Positions 1 through 6,688 of a DNA stretch of 9,491 nucleotides are shown here, piece after piece (the stretch's first letter is position 1; the number at the start of each line of letters is the position of its first letter). The notes below the pieces were generated by a model, which was not told where the DNA came from, ran no database searches, and was given only the letters and a program-made list of their open reading frames with translations. Position numbers and translations under genes: made by a program. The stretch covers positions 1 to 9,491 of the forward strand of contig DAOVUU010000054.1 in the NCBI GenBank assembly GCA_030632405.1, given 5' to 3'. This DNA is from Desulfobulbaceae bacterium (GTDB lineage: Bacteria; Desulfobacterota; Desulfobulbia; Desulfobulbales; Desulfocapsaceae).

Positions 1-141
1 AATACGCTCCATGCCCAGCCAGCTTCACCCATTGTTCACTATCAGGTGCAGGATGGGAAGCTTGTGGCACTCTTCACAGATCCACCGCTTAAGGCTTACG
101 GAGAGTACAAGTTTCAGGTACCTCGCTGGATAAAAAAATAA
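1..141 (+). CDS. C-terminal end of a protein, possibly a periplasmic ABC-transporter substrate-binding protein (partial)
   Basis: The frame is open from the window's first base to a TAA at 139-141, giving 46 residues of a protein whose start lies outside. The tail contains YQVQDGKLVALF followed by a proline-rich stretch and ends in VPRWIKK. A 'dGK-hydrophobic' strand followed by a closing P-x-W-basic terminus resembles the end of Leu/Ile/Val- or amide-type periplasmic binding proteins. That family call is inference from a short fragment. If correct, it could be the binding protein of a transporter encoded upstream, and its substrate could be related to the operon on the right, but nearly 700 bases separate them. 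It could also be an unrelated protein. That this is a real coding end is moderately supported by the natural-looking composition and the non-coding DNA that follows. Confidence 0.4.
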   Translation, partial: NTLHAQPASPIVHYQVQDGKLVALFTDPPLKAYGEYKFQVPRWIKK

Positions 142-189
142 AATGAACCTGTCCCTCATTAGGGGATTGGAACTGGTGTATATAGAAAC

Positions 190-225
190 GGGGAGTCTTT
201 TCTGCTGTAAAGGGAAGGTCTCCCC
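190..225 (+). terminator. Hairpin downstream of the left-edge gene, possible transcript end
   Basis: GGGGAG at 190-195 pairs with CTCCCC at 220-225, and CTTT (197-200) can pair with AAAG (209-212) inside. A further outer pair, AAATGAAC at 141-148 and GTTCATTT at 229-236, encloses the whole segment. The structure starts right at the stop codon of the left gene, so it may end or protect that transcript. There is no clean run of T after the stem, so an intrinsic terminator is only a possibility. Confidence 0.3.
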
Positions 226-300
226 ATTGTTCATTTCAGTGTTCTTGGAAATGTACCTTATTCCTGAAAGCCTGTCATAAACAACAAGAAAAACCTCAAA

Positions 301-370
301 CACAGACGACACAGAGAGCACAGAGGGGAGAAAAGATTTTCTTTTCTCTGTGCTCTCTGTGCACTCTGTG
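301..370. repeat. Imperfect palindromic intergenic repeat of the CACAGAG/CTCTGTG type
   Basis: The left arm (301-335) and right arm (341-370) are near-perfect reverse complements. A perfect 16-base core, CACAGAGAGCACAGAG at 310-325, pairs with 346-361. AAAAG (331-335) pairs with CTTTT (341-345) next to a five-base ATTTT loop, and CACAGA (301-306) pairs with TCTGTG (365-370). The left arm has an extra GGGAG at about 326-330. Elements built from CACAGAG units are scattered between genes in several bacterial genomes and usually do not encode anything. This one is too long and too symmetric to be chance. It is probably one copy of a dispersed family and could form a strong RNA hairpin. Confidence 0.75.
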
Positions 371-461
371 GTGAGAGAATGTGGTTTCTGGGTTGTGGGC
401 AAAGCCCGTCTTAGATTAGTAAAGTAGCCACTTCTCTCGACAGGCTGAGGTTCAATGGTAA

Positions 462-605
462 TTAAATTCTTGCTTGTGTCGGCAGGTGGATATTGGCAAG
501 GTACAGAATGAGCCAGCCAGGCAGCAGGTGCGTTTTAGGTAGGATACGGTGGTTGATTTTGTTTGTAAAGATGGTCGTGTTGTTTTTTTGTATGGAAAAC
601 GGTAA
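462..605 (+). pseudogene. Possible decayed coding remnant with an in-frame TAG
   Basis: Read in one frame, this stretch gives 26 codons ending in RQQVRFR, then TAG at 540-542, then 20 more codons (DTVVDFVCKDGRVVFLYGKR) ending in TAA at 603-605. The part after the TAG has a protein-like alternation of hydrophobic and charged residues. It also loosely echoes the V-x-Y/F-x3-DG-K/R-L/V-V-x-L-F/Y pattern in the tail of the left-edge gene. It has no start codon with a convincing ribosome site. The reading as a gene remnant is inference; chance is a real alternative. Confidence 0.2.
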
Positions 606-621
606 TTTTTCAGAAATTACC
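601..621 (+). terminator. Small AT-rich hairpin, possible weak terminator
   Basis: GGTAATTT (601-608) and AAATTACC (614-621) form a perfect 8-base stem with a five-base loop. The downstream strand is CTCCCTCCTTTTATT, so the T-run is interrupted and the stem is AT-rich. It overlaps the stop of the possible decayed frame at 603-605. It could end transcription entering from the left before the regulator's promoter. Confidence 0.35.
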
Positions 622-719
622 TCCCTCCTTTTATTAACTAAATATATAGAACATTAATAGATTATCGTTAACGTTGGATCCTGTGTTGATATGTTCGTTT
701 TGTGTAATACAATAAACAC

Positions 720-749
720 TTGACAACAGTATCAAACATTGTCTATAGC
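720..749 (+). promoter_or_regulatory. Putative sigma70-type promoter for the DeoR-family regulator
   Basis: TTGACA at 720-725 matches the -35 consensus exactly. TATAGC at 744-749 is a partial -10 match at 18-base spacing. The flanks are AT-rich, and the site lies about 95 bases before the regulator's likely start. GACAA at 722-726 and TTGTC at 739-743 form an inverted repeat over the -35 and spacer, a position where an autorepressor could act. The operator reading is inference. Confidence 0.45.
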
Positions 750-844
750 TGTTTATGCGTAATTATATTTTTTTAAAATGGGATTTTGCTGGTATACCGG
801 ATGATTGCCACCACTGATTCTAAAAGAGAAGTGTGGAGGATGGT

Positions 845-1633
845 TTGGGAGCAACTGAGATATTGTTACCTGCACAACGGCGACAGATAATATTTGAAAT
901 AATAAAAGAGAATTATACTGCGAGGAGTTCACAGTTAAGTGAACAGCTGAAGGTGTCGGAGATGACAATCCGGCGTGATCTGGCTGAGTTAGAGCGGCAG
1001 GGTATGGTGAAACGAACTCATGGCGGTGCAGTTTTTCACCATGAGCGTATGACGGATAAGTTTAAATACCAAAGCAGTAAAGAGGTGAATCCTGAGGAAA
1101 AAGAAAAAATTGCCCGTAAAGCGGTCGAGCTCATCCAACCCCATGACGTTATATTTATAAGTGAGGGAACGACACCTTCTTTGCTTTTATCCCATGTTGA
1201 TCCCGGGCTGCCCTTCACTGTTTTTACTAATAATCATGGCATTGCGATAGAGATTGGCAATACACCTGTATCTGCTGAACTGATTTTTCTGGGAGGCGTA
1301 TATAATCCGGTTACCTATTCTACCTCAGGGAGTTATGCACTTGAGATGATTGATCGCATAAATGCAAATAAAGTTTTTCTCGGAGTAGATGCATTCAGCC
1401 TGCGGATGGGCTTAACAACACGAAATCCTGAATTTGCAGCCATTGACAGAGCCATGATTCGACACACGACAGGCCAGGTGATTGCTATGTCAGACCATAC
1501 CAAGTTCGGTTTAGTGGCGGCACTGGAAGTTGCAAAGGCAAGGGAGATAGATGTTCTGGTAACAAACTTTAAAATGTCGCAGTCATTTTACAATGATTTG
1601 GAATCATTGGGTATTGAAGTTGTTCTAGCTTGA
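845..1633 (+). CDS. DeoR-family transcriptional regulator
   Basis: This is a DNA-binding regulator, likely controlling the downstream operon. The N-terminal third carries a textbook DeoR winged helix: RRQIIFEIIKEN, a recognition helix around SEMTIRRDL, then ELERQGMVKRTHGGAV. The rest is the DeoRC sugar-isomerase-like sensor domain, with the ligand-site SEGTT, the FLGV strand, GLTT, the RAMI helix and the DHTKFG motif. Such sensors usually bind phosphorylated metabolites (family knowledge). Start choice: GGAGG at 835-839 sits five bases before TTG at 845, giving 262 residues. The longest frame begins at GTG 833 (266 residues), but that GTG overlaps the ribosome site. TTG 863 would give MLPAQRRQ and 256 residues, a more typical family length. 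It is followed by a 100-base gap and the flavoprotein genes on the same strand. A kinase gene in that run could make its inducer. No truncation is seen. Confidence 0.93.
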   Translation: MGATEILLPAQRRQIIFEIIKENYTARSSQLSEQLKVSEMTIRRDLAELERQGMVKRTHGGAVFHHERMTDKFKYQSSKEVNPEEKEKIARKAVELIQPHDVIFISEGTTPSLLLSHVDPGLPFTVFTNNHGIAIEIGNTPVSAELIFLGGVYNPVTYSTSGSYALEMIDRINANKVFLGVDAFSLRMGLTTRNPEFAAIDRAMIRHTTGQVIAMSDHTKFGLVAALEVAKAREIDVLVTNFKMSQSFYNDLESLGIEVVLA

Positions 1634-1733
1634 AATTCTCGTAAATAGTGAGGTGACAGGCACAGTGTCATTTATCGTTAGTTGTGAAATCGCATTTTAT
1701 GTAGATGCACAGCAATTCTGAGGGGAGAAGGGT
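1634..1733 (+). promoter_or_regulatory. Control region between the regulator and the catabolic genes
   Basis: This 100-base gap contains an inverted repeat, TGACA (1654-1658) and TGTCA (1666-1670), and the 9-mer TTATCGTTA (1672-1680) that also occurs upstream of the regulator at 662-670. I could not place a convincing -35/-10 pair here, so the structural genes may be read from the regulator's promoter or from a regulated promoter of weak consensus. A strong ribosome site, AGGGGAG at 1721-1727, sits six bases before the ATG at 1734. Confidence 0.35.
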
Positions 1734-4157
1734 ATGCAGGACAGTGCACGAGTTGTAATTATAGGTGGCGGTATCATAGGCTGCAGTACAGCCTATCATC
1801 TGACTAAGATGGGATGGACAGATGTTGTCATTCTTGAAAAAGGTGAGTTGACGAGCGGTTCCACATGGCATGCAGCCGGACTGGTCGGGCAGCTGCGTGG
1901 TGAGCGGAATATCACCCGAATGCTGCAGTACAGTGTCAGCCTCTATGAGCAGCTTGAAGCTGAAACAGGACTGGCAACAGGATGGAAAAAAAGTGGCTGC
2001 CTTCATCTGGCGAGCACACAGGATCGAATGTACGAGTTGAAGAAGGGTGCGACTACTGCGCGCAGCTTCGGTCTGGAGATGAACATTATTACAGCAAAAG
2101 AGGCCTACGATTTCTGCCCAATCATTACAGTTGATGATGTTATCGGTGCTGCATATATGCCGACTGACGGTCAGGCCGATCCGGCAGGGATCACTCAGGC
2201 CATGGCAAAAGGTGCACGAAACCGGGGTGCTCAAATTTATGAAAATACCCTGGTTACCGGTTTCACATTCGATAAAAAAAGGGTCACAGCCGTAAAAACG
2301 GATAAGGGCGAAATTTCGTGCGAAATCGTCGTCAACTGTACCGGTATGTGGGGCTACCAGATGGGAGAAAAGCTCGGTGTCAACACTCCTCTTGTCCCAT
2401 TTCAGCACCAGTTTCTTGTTACCAACACAATTGAGGGGATCCCTGCTAATCTGCCTACTATCCGTGATAAAGATAATCTGATCTACTACAAAGATGAAGT
2501 TGGTGGCCTGGTTATGGGAGGATATGAACGCAATGGAATACCCTGGGCAATTGATGGAGTTGATAATGGTTTCATTTCCCAGCTTCTTGAGCCTGATTTT
2601 GACCATTTTCAGCAGCTGTCTGATCCTGCAATGAAACGAACACCGTGTCTTGAAGAAGCGGAGATTTCCCGCCTGATTAATGGTCCTGAGGCCTTTACCC
2701 CGGATGGTGATGCTATTATGGGACCTGCCCCGGAACTTGACAACTGTTTTGTTGCTGTAGGATTTAACGCCTTTGGTATTGCTGCAGGCGGTGGTGCCGG
2801 GAAAATGATGGCAGAATGGATCATAGAGGGAGAACCGAGTCTTGATATCTGGCCTCTGGATATTCGACGGTTCGGTAAGTATCACCAGAGCAGGAAATAC
2901 AACGTTGCAAGAACTGCGGAGCTCTACGGAAAACATTACACCATTCACTGGCCCCATGAAGAACACGATTCTGCACGTGGGGTAAGGCGCAGTCCTCTTT
3001 ATTACCAGCTTAAAGAAAAAGGTGCGGTGTATGGCGCAAAATATGGATGGGAGCGTGCAAACTGGTTCGCTCCGGAAGGTGTCGAACCAAAGGATGATAT
3101 TACTTTTGACATTCCCAACTGGTTTGATCATGTGGCCGCCGAACATAAAAACGCACGTGAAAATGTACTTCTTATAGACCAGAGTTCGTTTTGTAAGTTT
3201 GAAGTTGAGGGCCCGGGCGCACTGAGCTTTTTGAATCGACTCTGTGCTAATCAGATCGATCGCCCCGTTGGCAAGGTTATTTACACGCAGATGTGTAATG
3301 AACGGGGAACCATCGAGTGTGATATGACAATTGGCCGGCTGGCGGAGGATAAGTTTCTCCTCGTTGTCGGGACTGCTTTTGGCAAGCGCGTTTTATGGTG
3401 GCTTGAGAATCACATGGTGGGTGACAACACGGTATTTCTAAAAGAAATGACCTCTGCTTATGCGGTAATCAATGTAATTGGCCCCAAATCGAGAGCACTT
3501 CTGGAAAAAACAAGTAATGATGACCTGAGCAACACCACCTTTCCATTTGGTACCTGCAAGTCATTTACCGTGGGATATGCACCGGTCACCTCTTTTCGTG
3601 TGACCTATGTGGGTGAATTGGGATACGAGCTCTATATTCCCACCGAGTTTGCCGGCCAGGTATACGAAACTCTGTGGGAGGCCGGACAGGAACTGGGTGT
3701 CAGAAATGGAGGGTATCGCACCATAGCCTCTACTCGTCTGGAAAAAGGATATGCCGACTGGGGTTCTGAGCTTACTCCTGAATATACTCCGTTTGATGCG
3801 GGACTCGGATTCTGTGTGGATCTTGAAAAAGATGGTTTTATCGGTAAAGACGCACTGGCGGAAATCAAGGCTGAAGGACCGAAATTTAAACTGTGCAGTT
3901 TTACCATTGATGCAGATAAGGCGCTTATGATTCAGGGGAGTGCGCCAATTATCTGCGAAGGGGAAGTTGTTGCTGTGACAACCAGCGCCGGCTATGGCCA
4001 CACCATCGGCAAAAATATCTGCTATGCATATCTTCCCGTAGATAAGGCATCATATACAGGCGGCTTCGAAATTGAATCCTACAAAAAGCGCTATCCGGTA
4101 AAGATTGAACCGAGTCGTGTACTCTTTGACCCTGAGCGAAAGAAGATACTGGCATAG
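1734..4157 (+). CDS. FAD-dependent dimethylglycine/sarcosine dehydrogenase-like protein with GcvT-like domain (paralog 1)
   Basis: This is an 807-residue cytoplasmic flavoenzyme with no signal peptide. Residues 1 to about 370 form the DAO-type FAD domain: GGGIIG (11-16) is the dinucleotide site, and SGSTWHAAGL (41-50) carries His46, the position that binds FAD covalently in DMGDH, sarcosine dehydrogenase and dimethylglycine oxidase. His225 in QHQF and Tyr251/252 match active-site positions of dimethylglycine oxidase. After a linker containing the GWER motif, residues from about 475 form a GcvT-like aminomethyltransferase domain: NERG followed by Asp530, VTYVGELGYELY (623-634), and a C-terminal barrel. 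By family, it oxidises an N-methyl group, transfers the carbon to tetrahydrofolate and gives electrons to ETF. The etfB gene in the same run supports this. The substrate could be dimethylglycine, sarcosine or a relative; the sequence does not decide. The ribosome site is strong. The next gene, 57 bases on, is a full-length paralog. Confidence 0.92.
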   Translation: MQDSARVVIIGGGIIGCSTAYHLTKMGWTDVVILEKGELTSGSTWHAAGLVGQLRGERNITRMLQYSVSLYEQLEAETGLATGWKKSGCLHLASTQDRMYELKKGATTARSFGLEMNIITAKEAYDFCPIITVDDVIGAAYMPTDGQADPAGITQAMAKGARNRGAQIYENTLVTGFTFDKKRVTAVKTDKGEISCEIVVNCTGMWGYQMGEKLGVNTPLVPFQHQFLVTNTIEGIPANLPTIRDKDNLIYYKDEVGGLVMGGYERNGIPWAIDGVDNGFISQLLEPDFDHFQQLSDPAMKRTPCLEEAEISRLINGPEAFTPDGDAIMGPAPELDNCFVAVGFNAFGIAAGGGAGKMMAEWIIEGEPSLDIWPLDIRRFGKYHQSRKYNVARTAELYGKHYTIHWPHEEHDSARGVRRSPLYYQLKEKGAVYGAKYGWERANWFAPEGVEPKDDITFDIPNWFDHVAAEHKNARENVLLIDQSSFCKFEVEGPGALSFLNRLCANQIDRPVGKVIYTQMCNERGTIECDMTIGRLAEDKFLLVVGTAFGKRVLWWLENHMVGDNTVFLKEMTSAYAVINVIGPKSRALLEKTSNDDLSNTTFPFGTCKSFTVGYAPVTSFRVTYVGELGYELYIPTEFAGQVYETLWEAGQELGVRNGGYRTIASTRLEKGYADWGSELTPEYTPFDAGLGFCVDLEKDGFIGKDALAEIKAEGPKFKLCSFTIDADKALMIQGSAPIICEGEVVAVTTSAGYGHTIGKNICYAYLPVDKASYTGGFEIESYKKRYPVKIEPSRVLFDPERKKILA

Positions 4158-4214
4158 AGCAGCGAGGGTTGCCGGAAAAAAACGTTTAAAACTACGTAAA
4201 GGTCAACGAAAACA

Positions 4215-6638
4215 ATGAAAAACGAAGCGAGAGTTGTTGTCATTGGGGGTGGGATAGTTGGGTGCTCTATACTTTACCATCTCGCCAGGGCTGGTTGGAA
4301 AGATGTGATCATGGTCGAAAAAAGCGAACTTACCAGCGGTTCGACATGTATGGCTGCCGGACTGTTAACACAGTTTAACTCGTCTCCGACCTTGATGAGG
4401 ATGAGAAAGTACAGTTCTGAACTCTATTATAAACTTGGTACCTATGACAAGGTCGGCAGTCTTCGTATTGCCGCCAGCAAAGAACAGCATCTCACTTTGC
4501 AGCGAGCTGTAAGTACGGCTAAAGGGGTTGGTCTTGATGTGGAAATGATCACTTCCGAAGAGGCGTTAAAATTAATGCCATGGGCGAGTTCAAATGATCT
4601 GCACAGTGCTGTTTACCTGCCAGATGACGGCCACCTTGATCCCCATGGAACTACTCATGCAGTTGCGAAAGCAGCAAAAGATCTTGGCGCAGAGATCTAC
4701 CTTAATACACTCGTAACAGGGATTGATATGACTGCGGATAACAGGGTTGAGGCTGTCTGTACCAGCAAAGGCAGGATAAAGACCGAGATAATTATTAATT
4801 CAGCGGGTATGTGGGGTAAGCAGGTTGCGGCGATGGCTGGTATAAAAATACCTTCTGCTCCGGTTATTCATCAGCATCTCGCTCTGCAGAGTGTTCCCGG
4901 ATCTGAAGTGCCCGATGGCGGACCATGTTTCAGGGACACAGACCGGCTCATTTACGGACGTCCGGAACATGGCGGCCTCCTTTTTGGTGGCTGGGAGCTT
5001 AATCCTCCGTCGATCTGGGAAGATGGTGTTTCATGGGGTCACAGCGCTACCGAAGTGGTCTCCGATTTTGATCGATTTGAGCATCTGCTGGTTAATGCAA
5101 TAAAACGATTCCCGTTTCTGGAAGAAGCCGGTATCGAGCGTCTTGTTGCACATCCGGACGCCTTTACTCCTGATGCCAAACCTCTTGTCGGGCCATGGCC
5201 TACTGTTAAAGGGTTCTGGCTGGCCTGTGGTCTTTCCATGGAGGGTTTTGGTGCGGCAGGCGGTATTGGCAAGGCTCTGGCAGAGTGGATCATTGAGGGT
5301 CAGCCTGAGGTGGACCTTTTTTCTTTCCATCCCTGGCGATTCGGGAAAAATTTCGACGATCCATACTATGCCGCATCCTGTGGTCGTGAGTGCTACCGCT
5401 ATTACTACTACACCAGATACCCGCAGGATGAAGATATGAAAATGCGGCCCCGGAGGATAAGCCCTTTTCATTATCGCCTGCAGGATTTGGGCGCTGTTTT
5501 TGGCAAGAAAAATGGATGGGAGCGGGTAAATTATTTTGCTCCCGGTCAACCCTGGAGAAGGGCGGGGGAGGATCAGAGAGCTGCCGGCGGATGGGTTAAA
5601 CCACCCCATTTTGATCTTGTCGCGGATGAGTGCCGAGCATTCAGGGAGAGGGTTGGTATGGTTGACATGACAGCCTTTGGTAAAATTGACCTGAAGGGAC
5701 CGGGGGTACTTCCTTTACTGAACAGGCTTTGCGTAAGTGAGATGGATAAACCTGTGGGTTCTGTTATCTACACGCAATTCTGTAATGAGAGGGGTGGTAT
5801 CCTTGCCGATATCACCCTGGTTCGTCTTGGTGGAGATCATTTCAGGCTTGTTACCGGATCCGGTTTTATTGACAATGACCTGGGGCATATCAAGGCTCAC
5901 ATACTGAGCGATGACCAGATGGTTGAAATCAGGGATGTTACCGATGAATTCAGCGTTATTGGTTTATGGGGACCCAAGGCCAGGCTTGTTCTGGAGAAGG
6001 TAACCGGGGATCAGGTCTCGTCCGGGGCAATTCCCTATATGATGGCCGGAAATATCACGGTGAATGGTGTTGATGTTCTGGCCCAGCGTGTTTCTTACGC
6101 CGGTGAACTCGGCTGGGAACTTTATTCTTCGATGGAACGGGCTGTAGTTCTATGGGATAAACTGTGGCAGGCGGGAGAAGAATTTGATATAGCAGCATGT
6201 GGATATTATTCTTTAAATGCACTCCGTATGGAGAAGGGATATCTCTATCACAACGATGATATTACCGGCCTGGAAAATCCATATGAAGCCGGAATAGGTT
6301 TCACTGTGCATAAGAAGAAAGAATTTCTTGGTTCTGCAGTGTTGGCTGAGGTTCGCAGTGGGGGTGTAAGTAAAAAGTTGTGTACTATCACCATCGGGGA
6401 AGATGAGTGGCTTGCGCTCTACGGAGGGGAAGCTGTATTACTTGATGGCAGAGTGATCAGCAGATTGCGCGGGGTTGGATATGGATACACGGTCAGCAAG
6501 AATATCGGGAATGTATATCTGCCAGTTGATAGTGCTGTTACCGGTCAAACCGTTCAGGTGGAAATATTTGGCAAATTGGTTGACGCTGTGGTGACAGAAC
6601 GGATTCTTTATGATCCTCAAGGTGAAAAACTTCGTTAG
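4215..6638 (+). CDS. FAD-dependent dimethylglycine/sarcosine dehydrogenase-like protein with GcvT-like domain (paralog 2, lacks the FAD-linking His)
   Basis: This has the same length (807 residues) and domain order as the preceding gene, but is clearly diverged. GGGIVG (11-16) keeps the dinucleotide fold. The next motif reads SGSTCMAAGL (41-50), so Cys45-Met46 replaces Trp45-His46 and FAD is probably bound non-covalently. His219 in IHQH and Tyr247 in LIYGRPEHGG align with the catalytic His and Tyr of the family. The stretch after the motif is about six residues shorter than in paralog 1. Residues 393-402 are unusually rich in Tyr. The C-terminal GcvT-like half keeps NERGG, Asp532, and VSYAGELGWELY (626-637), so folate use remains plausible. 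The upstream ribosome site is weak: AAAGGT at 4197-4202, 12 bases from the ATG. The tandem placement suggests duplication followed by specialisation, for instance successive demethylation steps or a heteromeric complex. The exact substrate is unknown. Confidence 0.9.
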   Translation: MKNEARVVVIGGGIVGCSILYHLARAGWKDVIMVEKSELTSGSTCMAAGLLTQFNSSPTLMRMRKYSSELYYKLGTYDKVGSLRIAASKEQHLTLQRAVSTAKGVGLDVEMITSEEALKLMPWASSNDLHSAVYLPDDGHLDPHGTTHAVAKAAKDLGAEIYLNTLVTGIDMTADNRVEAVCTSKGRIKTEIIINSAGMWGKQVAAMAGIKIPSAPVIHQHLALQSVPGSEVPDGGPCFRDTDRLIYGRPEHGGLLFGGWELNPPSIWEDGVSWGHSATEVVSDFDRFEHLLVNAIKRFPFLEEAGIERLVAHPDAFTPDAKPLVGPWPTVKGFWLACGLSMEGFGAAGGIGKALAEWIIEGQPEVDLFSFHPWRFGKNFDDPYYAASCGRECYRYYYYTRYPQDEDMKMRPRRISPFHYRLQDLGAVFGKKNGWERVNYFAPGQPWRRAGEDQRAAGGWVKPPHFDLVADECRAFRERVGMVDMTAFGKIDLKGPGVLPLLNRLCVSEMDKPVGSVIYTQFCNERGGILADITLVRLGGDHFRLVTGSGFIDNDLGHIKAHILSDDQMVEIRDVTDEFSVIGLWGPKARLVLEKVTGDQVSSGAIPYMMAGNITVNGVDVLAQRVSYAGELGWELYSSMERAVVLWDKLWQAGEEFDIAACGYYSLNALRMEKGYLYHNDDITGLENPYEAGIGFTVHKKKEFLGSAVLAEVRSGGVSKKLCTITIGEDEWLALYGGEAVLLDGRVISRLRGVGYGYTVSKNIGNVYLPVDSAVTGQTVQVEIFGKLVDAVVTERILYDPQGEKLR

Positions 6639-6688
6639 GAGGCCACCCGGTATGTTTTTTGGCTGAAGGATGAAGAAAGGAAAGAGTT

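Larger units (their letters stand above)
142..832. other. Long intergenic region without an intact gene
   Basis: About 690 bases separate the left-edge gene from the DeoR-family regulator. I find no intact gene here on either strand; the longest reading frame in it, antisense over roughly 25-402, runs through a palindromic repeat and the end of the left gene and looks spurious. What it does hold is a GGGGAG/CTCCCC hairpin near the left gene, a long CACAGAG-type palindrome, a possible decayed coding remnant, a small AT-rich hairpin, an 8-base palindrome and a plausible promoter. Base composition drops to AT-rich from about 600 to 780, as expected for a control region. Confidence 0.7.

Noticed and set aside
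152..174. CRISPR-repeat-like string, read on the minus strand as GTTCCAATCCCCTAATGAGG
   Set aside because: It occurs once, with no second copy at regular spacing and no cas gene, so nothing supports an array.
25..402. Antisense open frame of 125 codons over the left intergenic region
   Set aside because: It passes through the CACAGAG palindrome and into the opposite strand of the left-edge gene end. The translation (runs such as SVLSVSSVFEVF) is a by-product of the repeat.
1682..1703. TTGTGA/TATGTA as a promoter before the first flavoprotein gene
   Set aside because: The spacing is only 10 bases, too short for a sigma70 promoter.
1668..3146. Antisense open frame of 492 codons opposite the first flavoprotein gene
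   Set aside because: It lies entirely across from the regulatory gap and a well-supported DMGDH-like gene, its translation shows no recognisable domain, and its composition is what a shadow frame gives.
6637..6666. AGGAGG followed nine bases later by ATG-TTT-TTT-GGC-TGA between paralog 2 and the kinase gene
   Set aside because: It would encode only four residues with no sign of a leader-peptide attenuator such as codon runs or paired hairpins.
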